Shown here piece by piece: positions 57,162-64,000 of a DNA stretch of 64,000 bases; within the stretch, counting starts at the first letter, position 1; every line of letters starts with the position of its first letter. This DNA comes from Halomonas sp. 'Soap Lake #6'. GTDB taxonomy: Bacteria > Pseudomonadota > Gammaproteobacteria > Pseudomonadales > Halomonadaceae. The notes below the pieces were generated by a model that worked only from the letters and a program-made list of their open reading frames with translations, was not told the origin of the DNA and did not search any database. Location of the stretch: positions 2,108,001 to 2,172,000 of the forward strand of contig NZ_CP020469.1 of the NCBI RefSeq assembly GCF_003031405.1, in the 5' to 3' direction. The position numbers and the translations under genes were made by a program.

Positions 57162-58268
57162 ATGGCAAGTGTCAAGCTTGAAAAGGTCAATAAAACATTT
57201 GGCCGCGACCACATTATTAAAGATGTCGACTTATCCATTGGCGATGGTGAGTTCGTTGTTTTTGTTGGGCCTTCCGGCTGCGGCAAATCCACACTATTAC
57301 GTTTAATTGCCGGACTCGAGTCAATTACTGACGGTGATCTCATCATCGGCGAAACACTGGTCAACGACCTCCCCCCACGGGAGCGTGGTGTCGGCATGGT
57401 GTTTCAGTCATACGCGCTATACCCTCATATGACTGTTTACGACAACATGGCATTTGGCCTAAAACTTGCCAAAACCGCCAAAGAAACGGTGCATGAGCGG
57501 GTGATGAGCACCGCAAAAATTCTTCAGCTTGAAGAGCTGCTACACCGTAAACCCAAAGCCCTTTCGGGTGGCCAGCGCCAGCGGGTAGCCATGGGCCGAG
57601 CGATGGCGCGGGAGCCACGCATTCTGCTCTTCGATGAACCGCTCTCCAACCTGGATGCCTCACTAAGGGTGCAGATGCGAAATGAGATCGCAAGGCTGCA
57701 TAACCGCCTTGGTTCAACCATGATTTATGTTACCCACGACCAGGTAGAAGCCATGACCTTGGCGGATAAAATCGTGGTACTCAACCGTGGTAATGTGGAG
57801 CAGGTAGGCAGCCCTCACGAACTTTATCAACGGCCAGCAACCAAGTTTGTAGCTGGTTTCATTGGCTCACCAACGATGAATTTTATGCCTGCTGAGCTGA
57901 TCAGCGGAGGAGCCGATGGCTGCCGAGTGAAAGCAGCAGGGCTGAGTGAAGTCACCCTTCCCCAGGCCGCAGATGACTACACCAAAGGTACGTCACTAAC
58001 TCTGGGTGTGCGCCCCGAGCACTTACGCCTGGAAGCACCAACAGCCGATAACTGTTTTGATATCGTTAACGTTGAATATCTTGGAAACGAGGTCTACGTT
58101 TACCTGGATCCCAAAGAGGGTGATACGCTGCTGATTCATCGCAGTGAAGCACCCAGCCAGTGGAAAGAGGGCCAGCAGGTTTCACTTGTGCCCAATACCG
58201 AGCATGTTCACCTGTTTGATGAAAGCGGCGCGGCGCTTAAGCTTGCCAAGACCCGTTCAGCCGCTTAA
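57162..58268 (+). CDS. Sugar ABC transporter ATP-binding protein (UgpC/MalK-like)
   Basis: A 368-residue ATPase: Walker A GPSGCGKST, FQSYALYPHM, LSGGQRQRVAMGRAMA, LLFDEPLSNLDAS and a C-terminal TOBE domain (GVRPEHLRL; VEYLGNEVYVYL). RBS GGCGAGGAG precedes ATG 57162. It completes the second alpha-glucoside importer. A MalK paralog occurs in the mal locus, so each importer has its own ATPase. Confidence 0.9.
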   Translation: MASVKLEKVNKTFGRDHIIKDVDLSIGDGEFVVFVGPSGCGKSTLLRLIAGLESITDGDLIIGETLVNDLPPRERGVGMVFQSYALYPHMTVYDNMAFGLKLAKTAKETVHERVMSTAKILQLEELLHRKPKALSGGQRQRVAMGRAMAREPRILLFDEPLSNLDASLRVQMRNEIARLHNRLGSTMIYVTHDQVEAMTLADKIVVLNRGNVEQVGSPHELYQRPATKFVAGFIGSPTMNFMPAELISGGADGCRVKAAGLSEVTLPQAADDYTKGTSLTLGVRPEHLRLEAPTADNCFDIVNVEYLGNEVYVYLDPKEGDTLLIHRSEAPSQWKEGQQVSLVPNTEHVHLFDESGAALKLAKTRSAA

Positions 58269-58300
58269 CAAGCTGCGTTATACATTACAGCGTGACGAAT

Positions 58301-58367
58301 ACGGCCTTGGATGAATGATCCGCACCTTTCTTTATATAGAGGGTAGTCGACATACCACCAAGGCCGT
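58301..58367 (+). repeat. Inverted repeat between ABC ATPase and LacI genes
   Basis: ACGGCCTTGG (58301-58310) and CCAAGGCCGT (58358-58367) are exact complements, extendable with one bulge, around a 47-nt loop. It may end the ABC transcript or be a structured leader. An imperfect 12-bp direct repeat (TTGTAGTTGTGA, TTGTAGTTGTAA, TTGTA) follows at 58404-58433. Confidence 0.45.
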
Positions 58368-58469
58368 TATTCTTGTGCGCAACCACCTAATAATTAGCCT
58401 GCGTTGTAGTTGTGATTGTAGTTGTAATTGTAATATGACGTGACGCACTTAACTTGCTTAGGAAGCACC

Positions 58470-59519
58470 GTGACTGCTCCTCGCCGAATGACACTAAAGG
58501 ACCTGGCGTTTGAACTTGGCGTTTCCACTGCGACGATTTCCAACGCCTTTAACCGCCCCGACCAACTCTCCCCCCTGCTAAGAGAGCGGATTCTAAAGGA
58601 AGCTAAGCGACTGGGTTATAACGGCCCAGACGCCAAAGCCCGAAGCCTGCGTACCGGGCGCTCTAGCATTGTGGCGGTAATTTTGGCGGAAAGCCTGACC
58701 TACAGCCTGAACGACGCCGTGGCCAGTGAGTTTCTTTCCGGCGTTGCAGAGGTGCTTGATGCCCACGGGCACACCATGCTGCTGCTAGCAGGCCGAGGCC
58801 ATGCCTCTCAGCCTCCTGGCTCAGCCAATATCGCCGATGGCTTTATTGTCTACGGCCTAATGCCCAATAACCAGCTGCTCAGCGAACTGCCCACTCAGCA
58901 TCCGCTGGTTTCAGTAGACTTTGATATCGACGGCTGCCCTACCGTGCATATTGATGACCGCGACGCCAGTTATCAGATAGCTCAACATGCTCTTATCCAG
59001 CGTCCAAAAAGGCCTGCTATCGTCAACCTGAGGTTAACCAAAGAGCACTGCAATGGTCGCGTTACCCCTGAGCACACTCTGCTACCGGATAGCAGTACCA
59101 TCAGTCGAGCACGTTTAGCAGGTTTTCACGCCGCATTAACAGAACACGGCTTTGATACAGAGCAGATACCGCTCTGGAACATTGAAGAAAACGTGTTTGA
59201 TGTGTGCTCACCGGTGATCACCGAAATATTAGATGTGCCCGTACATCAGCGGCCAGATTTACTGCTATGCATGTCGGATCGTATTGCGCTTACCGCGCTC
59301 ACGCTGGCAGAGCAACGCAACATCCGAGTGCCGGAAGAGCTAAGAATTACCGGGTTTGATGGCATTGCAGAAGGACAATACCGGGCGCCACGCTTGACCA
59401 CAGTACGCCAGGATAGCGCAGGTAAAGGTCGAGTAGCCGCACAGATGATTCTGGGGCGTTTACCAAAAACCCCGCAACTGCTCAAAACCGAGTTACTACT
59501 CGGTGATACTTGCCCTTGA
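58470..59519 (+). CDS. LacI-family repressor of the alpha-glucoside/sucrose genes
   Basis: About 349 residues: HTH MTLKDLAFELGVSTATISNAFNRPDQLSP, hinge, and periplasmic-binding-protein-like sugar domain (TGFDGIAEGQYRAPRLTTVRQD). GTG 58470 has AGGAA upstream and is preferred to ATG 58440, which lies in a repeat without an RBS. It probably binds CTTAATCGATTAAG at the porin, ABC and GH32 promoters and leaves DNA on sugar binding. The operator assignment rests on proximity. Confidence 0.85.
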   Translation: MTAPRRMTLKDLAFELGVSTATISNAFNRPDQLSPLLRERILKEAKRLGYNGPDAKARSLRTGRSSIVAVILAESLTYSLNDAVASEFLSGVAEVLDAHGHTMLLLAGRGHASQPPGSANIADGFIVYGLMPNNQLLSELPTQHPLVSVDFDIDGCPTVHIDDRDASYQIAQHALIQRPKRPAIVNLRLTKEHCNGRVTPEHTLLPDSSTISRARLAGFHAALTEHGFDTEQIPLWNIEENVFDVCSPVITEILDVPVHQRPDLLLCMSDRIALTALTLAEQRNIRVPEELRITGFDGIAEGQYRAPRLTTVRQDSAGKGRVAAQMILGRLPKTPQLLKTELLLGDTCP

Positions 59520-59549
59520 GGAAATGAAGTTGAGCCTAACAGGAAATCG

Positions 59550-59587
59550 TGCCTGAAAAGCTGCTGTGCTCGCTAGCTTTTCAGGCA
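59550..59587. terminator. Bidirectional terminator between lacI-type gene and gap
   Basis: TGCCTGAAAAGCT (59550-59562) pairs perfectly with AGCTTTTCAGGCA (59575-59587), in the short gap between convergent genes. Confidence 0.8.
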
Positions 59588-59606
59588 TTCTCTGAGGCCT
59601 GATACG

Positions 59607-60611
59607 TTACTTAGCGGTCGCCTGCATCGCCAGTGCAGTATCCAGCATACGGTTGGAGAAACCCCACTCGTTGTCGTACCACGCCATGATTTTTACCAAC
59701 CGTCCATTAACACGGGTGTGATTGGCATCAAAGGTCGATGAATTAGCATCGTGATTGAAATCGATAGAGACCAGCGGCTCAGCGTTAACCGCAAGCACCG
59801 GTGAGTTCGCTGCCGCCTTCTCGATGATGGCGTTAATCTCTTCTTTGCTGGTCTCACGGCTTGCGGTAAAGGTCAGATCCACCAGAGAGACGTTGATAAC
59901 CGGCACACGCACCGCTAAACCATCAAACTTACCCGCCAGCTCCGGTAATACCAAGCCAACCGCCGCTGCAGCCCCCGTTTTGGTCGGGATCATCGAGTGC
60001 GTCGCGCTACGGGCACGGTACGGGTCTGAGTGATAGACATCCGACAGATTCTGGTCATTGGTATAGGCATGAATAGTCGTCATTAGCCCGTTTTCAATAC
60101 CAACCGCGTCGTTTAACGCTTTTGCCACCGGTGCCAAACAGTTCGTAGTGCAAGACGCGTTAGAAACAACCGTATGCTCTGCGGTCAGTACATCTTCGTT
60201 TACCCCATACACAACGGTTGCATCCGCATCAGGGCTGGGAGCAGAAATAAGCACACGTTTCGCCCCTGCTTCAATGTGCTTGGCAGCCGCCTCACGCTTC
60301 GTGAACAGCCCCGTGCACTCCATGACCAAATCGATGTTCATTGATGCCCAGGGAAGCTGTGCCGGGTCACGTTCCGATGAAATCGCAATACGATCACCAT
60401 CAACCGTGATGCTCTCCGCATCGTGCTCTACCTTAAAGGGAAAGTGACCATGCACAGTGTCGTGACGCAGCAAGTGTGAGTTCAGTGAAGGGTCGCCCAG
60501 ATCGTTAATCGCAACTACCTGAACACGATCACGGTAACCATTTTCATACAGTGCACGCAGCACATTGCGGCCAATTCGACCAAATCCGTTAATAGCTACT
60601 CTTATTGTCAT
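59607..60611 (-). CDS. gap: Glyceraldehyde-3-phosphate dehydrogenase (type I)
   Basis: A 334-residue GAPDH: Rossmann [17 protein letters not shown]-selecting Asp in AINDLGD, catalytic cysteine C154 in [12 protein letters not shown], and a conserved His in TIHAYTNDQ. It oxidises glyceraldehyde-3-phosphate from Eda to 1,3-bisphosphoglycerate. It is divergent from pyk with a HexR-like site in the shared 245-bp promoter region. Confidence 0.94.
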   Translation of the reverse strand: MTIRVAINGFGRIGRNVLRALYENGYRDRVQVVAINDLGDPSLNSHLLRHDTVHGHFPFKVEHDAESITVDGDRIAISSERDPAQLPWASMNIDLVMECTGLFTKREAAAKHIEAGAKRVLISAPSPDADATVVYGVNEDVLTAEHTVVSNASCTTNCLAPVAKALNDAVGIENGLMTTIHAYTNDQNLSDVYHSDPYRARSATHSMIPTKTGAAAAVGLVLPELAGKFDGLAVRVPVINVSLVDLTFTASRETSKEEINAIIEKAAANSPVLAVNAEPLVSIDFNHDANSSTFDANHTRVNGRLVKIMAWYDNEWGFSNRMLDTALAMQATAK

Positions 60612-60742
60612 GGCGGCACCTCAATTAGGCAGTGAGCTTAGATGGCGTTCTGAGAAAAAATTACTAAAAGTACGTATTTAATACCCTTGATGGCTTTCCT
60701 GAGCTGTAAAAAACACTCCAAATGATTAACAGCCACCCAATA

Positions 60743-60757
60743 TGTAGTAAAATTACT
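60743..60757. promoter_or_regulatory. HexR-like operator between gap and pyk
   Basis: TGTAGTAAAATTACT matches TGTARTWWWAYTACA at 14 of 15 positions and lies about midway between the two divergent start codons, so one site could control both. Confidence 0.78.
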
Positions 60758-60856
60758 ATATAAAGACTATCGTAGTCCAATACTAAATCGCTGCCAATCG
60801 ATGGCGCGGCCTTACGCGAAAAATACGCAGAAACGCTTTCTACAGGAGCAACAGCC

Positions 60857-62323
60857 ATGACGACCTCAACACTCCCCACTCCTCTTCGTCGCACAAAAAT
60901 TGTCGCGACACTTGGACCCGCCAGCGACCGCCAAGGGGTGTTGGAAGCCATGCTGAAAGCGGGTGTTGATGTGGTACGGCTAAATTTCTCCCATGGCGCG
61001 GCAGATGACCATCGCCGACGCCTTAACGATGTCCGTGAGATCGCCCAGCGCCTTAACCGCAGCGTGGCTGCGCTGGGTGACCTGCAAGGTCCAAAAATTC
61101 GTATTGCACGCTTTGCCGAAGGCTCCGTTCATCTGAAAGTTGGCCAAGACTTTGTGCTAGACATGGCGCTAGATGCCAACAGCGGAAACGCCGAGCGTGT
61201 CGGCTGCGACTACAAAACGTTAATTGATGACGTCGTACCCGGTGATCGCCTACTGCTCGACGATGGCCGCGTAGTACTCGATGTCACCTCAATTATTGGG
61301 CAAGAAGTTCACACTCGAGTTCACGTAGGCGGCAAGCTTTCGAACAATAAGGGCATTAACAAGCAGGGAGGCGGCCTGTCTGCCCCAGCGCTAACGGAAA
61401 AAGACAAACAAGACTTAAAGACCGCAATTGAAATTGGTGTTGATTACCTAGCGGTATCCTTTCCACGTAGCGCAGCGGATATGCAGGAAGCCCGTGCGCT
61501 GCTCGGCGAAGCTGGTAAAGAGATTGGCCTGGTCGCCAAGATAGAACGCGCCGAAGCAGTGGCCAACGATGAAACTCTGGATGCCATTATTGAAGCCTCG
61601 GAAGCGGTAATGGTAGCCCGTGGTGACCTAGGCGTAGAAATTGGCGATGAAGCACTCATTGGCACCCAAAAGCGTATTATCAAGCATGCCCGAACGCTAA
61701 ACCGGGCTGTGATTACCGCTACGCAAATGATGGAATCGATGATTGAGTCGCCCCTGCCAACTCGCGCTGAAGTATTCGACGTGGCTAACGCAGTCCTCGA
61801 TGCCACCGACGCAGTTATGCTTTCCGCGGAAACCGCTGCTGGCGACTATCCCGTTGAAACCATCGAGGCAATGGACCGCGTGTGCTTGGGCGCCGAACGC
61901 GAGCGCGTTGCCCAGGCCTCTGGCCACCGCATTCACGAGGGCTTTGAGCGCATTGATGAAACCATCGCACTGTCTGCTATGTATGCTGCCAACCACTTAA
62001 CCGGCGTACGTGCGATTGCCTGCATGACCTCCACTGGTTACACACCGCTTATCGCTTCGCGCATTCGTTCCGGTCTACCCATCGTTGGCCTAGCCCATAG
62101 CCCTATTGCTCAACGCCGCATGGCTTTGTATCGCGGGGTCGTATCAATCCCCTTCGACACTACTCATCTGGATGCCGCCGAGGTAAACAAGGCAGCCATC
62201 CAATTGCTGAAAGACCATGGATTGGCACGCTCAGGTGAGCATGTCATTCTTACCCGAGGCGATCATATGAATGCCCACGGCGGCACCAACACCATGAAAG
62301 TACTGGCCGTTGATGCAGAGTAA
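60857..62323 (+). CDS. pyk: Pyruvate kinase
   Basis: A 488-residue pyruvate kinase: [22 protein letters not shown], the catalytic-lysine segment [24 protein letters not shown] and TATQMMESM. It converts phosphoenolpyruvate and ADP to pyruvate and ATP. Divergent from gap; followed 45 bp later by mgsA on the same strand. Confidence 0.94.
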   Translation: MTTSTLPTPLRRTKIVATLGPASDRQGVLEAMLKAGVDVVRLNFSHGAADDHRRRLNDVREIAQRLNRSVAALGDLQGPKIRIARFAEGSVHLKVGQDFVLDMALDANSGNAERVGCDYKTLIDDVVPGDRLLLDDGRVVLDVTSIIGQEVHTRVHVGGKLSNNKGINKQGGGLSAPALTEKDKQDLKTAIEIGVDYLAVSFPRSAADMQEARALLGEAGKEIGLVAKIERAEAVANDETLDAIIEASEAVMVARGDLGVEIGDEALIGTQKRIIKHARTLNRAVITATQMMESMIESPLPTRAEVFDVANAVLDATDAVMLSAETAAGDYPVETIEAMDRVCLGAERERVAQASGHRIHEGFERIDETIALSAMYAANHLTGVRAIACMTSTGYTPLIASRIRSGLPIVGLAHSPIAQRRMALYRGVVSIPFDTTHLDAAEVNKAAIQLLKDHGLARSGEHVILTRGDHMNAHGGTNTMKVLAVDAE

Positions 62324-62368
62324 CTATAACCATTAAAAATAAACGCAACCATCCAGGAGAGTCATGCC

Positions 62369-62845
62369 ATGACCGACGCCCTGCCACCCCGCCAAGTTGT
62401 GCGCACACTGGAAGCACGAAAACGCATCGCGCTCATTGCCCACGATGGTAAGAAAACCGAAATGCTGGAATGGGCGACGCGCTGGCAGCATACGCTTAGC
62501 CAGCATACGCTAATCGGCACGGGTACTACCTCCGGCCGGCTGAAGAGTGCCTTAGGGCTGGAAGTTGAAGGGCTGATGAGCGGGCCACTAGGCGGCGACC
62601 AGCAGATAGGTGCGCGCATTGCCGAACAGCAACTGGATGTGCTGATTTTCTTCTGGGACCCATTCGCACCTCAGCCCCACGACCCTGATGTTAAAGCGCT
62701 GCTACGCCTGGCCGCACTATGGAACGTGCCGGTAGCATGCAACGCTGCCAGCGCCGACTTCCTGTTATCCTCGCCCTACCTTAGCGAACGCTATGAGATG
62801 GCGATTCCGGATGCCAATGCCTGGGCACAGGCGCGCTCTGTTTAA
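62369..62845 (+). CDS. mgsA: Methylglyoxal synthase
   Basis: A 158-residue MgsA with HDGKK near the N-terminus, GDQQIGA (D77), FFWDP (D97) and PQPHDPDVKALLRLA (H104). It turns dihydroxyacetone phosphate into methylglyoxal, an overflow relief route. It probably follows pyk in one transcript. The 105-bp gap after it holds three CAGCACTT-type short repeats and no gene. Confidence 0.92.
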   Translation: MTDALPPRQVVRTLEARKRIALIAHDGKKTEMLEWATRWQHTLSQHTLIGTGTTSGRLKSALGLEVEGLMSGPLGGDQQIGARIAEQQLDVLIFFWDPFAPQPHDPDVKALLRLAALWNVPVACNAASADFLLSSPYLSERYEMAIPDANAWAQARSV

Positions 62846-62950
62846 TCGTACGATGCACAGGGCAGGGCTATGCAAGCACCGCTTTAACCCAACACCCAAC
62901 ATCTGTTCAACCAGCACTTGTTCAGCAAGCACTTATTACTGAGCCAGCAC

Positions 62951-63928
62951 TTATCGAGTACGCAGGTGGCGCGCCACCACCTGCTGCCCGCACTGATAAT
63001 CGCCGTTCATCGCCGCCATCGCGCAACTTAAGGTTAGCTCAGCAATGCGATCATAATCCTGTAACGCTGAATTCACAGGCTGAGGCAGGAAGTCCAATAG
63101 CCGATGGTCGCCAAAGGTGGCGAGCCGAATATTCTCCGGCAACCCTCCTCGCTCTAAAAACACATCAAACACACCTTCCAGCAGGACATAAGACGCAGTA
63201 ACCAGCGCATCAGCCCCACCCTCTTCATCCAGCAACTGCGCTGCAAGGCGTGAGCCCTCGCTGCGTTCATAGTGCGTACCGCTTAGCAAAATCGGCTCGA
63301 TATGAGTGTCCTGTAGCGCTGCCTGAAAGCCCGCCCGCCGCTCGCGACTGATCGATAGGTTTGGCATCGCCTCTAACCACGCAACTCGCCGCGTGTCGCC
63401 TGTAATGACCGAACGTGTTAGTGCATAAGCCGCTTCCTGATCGTTACTTACTACGCTGGCAAAGCGCTTCGGAGCAAGCCCCCGGTCCATCCCCACGACA
63501 CACCAACCTTCATCCACCAGGTCAGAATAAAAGGAGTCGTCTTCTGCCAGGCAGCTGGCGGTAATTAATACCTCACAACGTTGGGCGCGCAGCGCCAGCG
63601 CCAAGGTCCGCTCGCTCTCGGCACAATCATCTGAGCTGACCACCAGCAGTTGATAGCCACGCTCCCGCGCACCGCGCTCTAAACGTTTGGCCAAGCGTGC
63701 ATAACTGATATTTTCCAAGTCAGGCACGATCAAACCAATCAGCCGGCTAGCCCCACGGCGTAATGCCGCTGCCTGCGGGTCAATGTGGTAGCGGTGCTGA
63801 CGCACCACGGCCATCACCTTCTCAATGGTAGCCGTACTGATCCTACGCTGTTCGGCTTGGCCATTAATTACATAGCTCGCCGTCGTGCGCGATACGCCCG
63901 CAAGCCGGGCAATGTCGGCAAGTGTCAT
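62951..63928 (-). CDS. cra: Cra/FruR-like LacI-family regulator
   Basis: A 325-residue LacI-family protein: HTH MTLADIARLAGVSRTTASYVING, then QRRISTATIEKVMAVVRQHRYHIDPQAAALRRG and LIGLIVPDLENISYARLAKRLERGARERGYQL, the Cra/FruR pattern. It senses fructose-1-phosphate/FBP and adjusts fructose and central-carbon genes. In related bacteria it sits beside a divergent fru PTS operon, which would begin just past the window edge. Membership is clear; exact targets are inference. Confidence 0.85.
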   Translation of the reverse strand: MTLADIARLAGVSRTTASYVINGQAEQRRISTATIEKVMAVVRQHRYHIDPQAAALRRGASRLIGLIVPDLENISYARLAKRLERGARERGYQLLVVSSDDCAESERTLALALRAQRCEVLITASCLAEDDSFYSDLVDEGWCVVGMDRGLAPKRFASVVSNDQEAAYALTRSVITGDTRRVAWLEAMPNLSISRERRAGFQAALQDTHIEPILLSGTHYERSEGSRLAAQLLDEEGGADALVTASYVLLEGVFDVFLERGGLPENIRLATFGDHRLLDFLPQPVNSALQDYDRIAELTLSCAMAAMNGDYQCGQQVVARHLRTR

Positions 63929-64000
63929 GCAATTCTCCCTCTGGTTGCCGGAGTAGTTTATCAGCCGTTTCGCTCTACTCAGACTAAAGTCTAGAAAGAC

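Noticed and set aside
63929..64000. Cra operator at the right edge
   Set aside because: Only a loose resemblance to the Cra site is visible and the neighbouring gene is outside the window.

Overview
The window looks like a chromosomal segment of a halophilic gammaproteobacterium, most likely Halomonas or a close relative. This rests on overall protein character (for example a GH13 alpha-glucosidase that, from memory, strongly resembles the characterised Halomonas sp. H11 enzyme), the HexR-type Entner-Doudoroff (ED) gene set and the cobinamide-salvage cluster. It is inference; no database was searched. No rRNA, tRNA, CRISPR array, integrase or intact insertion sequence was seen.

Region 1-5.9 kb is visibly AT-richer than the rest and looks accessory. 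It holds the 3' part of an AraC regulator, an EamA exporter and a convergent, translationally coupled minus-strand operon: a beta-keto-acid cleavage enzyme (BKACE/DUF849), a porphobilinogen-synthase (HemB) paralog, a small alpha/beta hydrolase and a PcaF-like thiolase. The HemB paralog keeps its Zn cysteines and both catalytic lysines, but the serine that binds the P-site ALA carboxylate is alanine. The operon could be an undescribed pathway.

Region 5.9-17.8 kb is vitamin B12 uptake and salvage. A cobalamin riboswitch precedes btuB-btuF-btuC-btuD, and a tightly overlapping operon follows (cobT-cbiB-cobD-cobU-cobS-cobC and a second, degenerate cobU). An uncharacterised membrane protein sits between them. 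btuC carries a 15-bp in-frame tandem repeat. Region 17.9-23.8 kb is a tripartite RND efflux system with a divergent outer-membrane factor.

Region 23.9-40.4 kb is central sugar metabolism: edd-glk-aldo/keto reductase-fructokinase, a GH32 beta-fructosidase, a divergent AraC/MFS pair, and zwf-pgl-eda. The eda locus is interrupted. A 1313-residue NACHT (STAND) protein with an apparent N-terminal Cap4/DUF4297-like nuclease domain lies between an intact eda and a 5'-truncated eda copy. The two eda copies and their terminators form a diverged direct repeat of about 570 bp. This looks like an anti-phage gene imported with a foreign eda end.

Region 40.6-59.5 kb has two parallel alpha-glucoside systems: malEFG, malK-GH13 and malT with MalT-box-like sites, and a ScrY/LamB porin, a second ABC transporter, a second GH13, its ATPase and a LacI regulator. 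A palindrome, CTTAATCGATTAAG, occurs upstream of the porin, the second ABC operon and the distant GH32 gene, so one LacI-family regulon probably spans them. Region 59.6-64 kb holds gap, pyk, mgsA and a Cra/FruR regulator. HexR-like sites are found before edd, before zwf and between gap and pyk, tying glycolytic and ED genes together.
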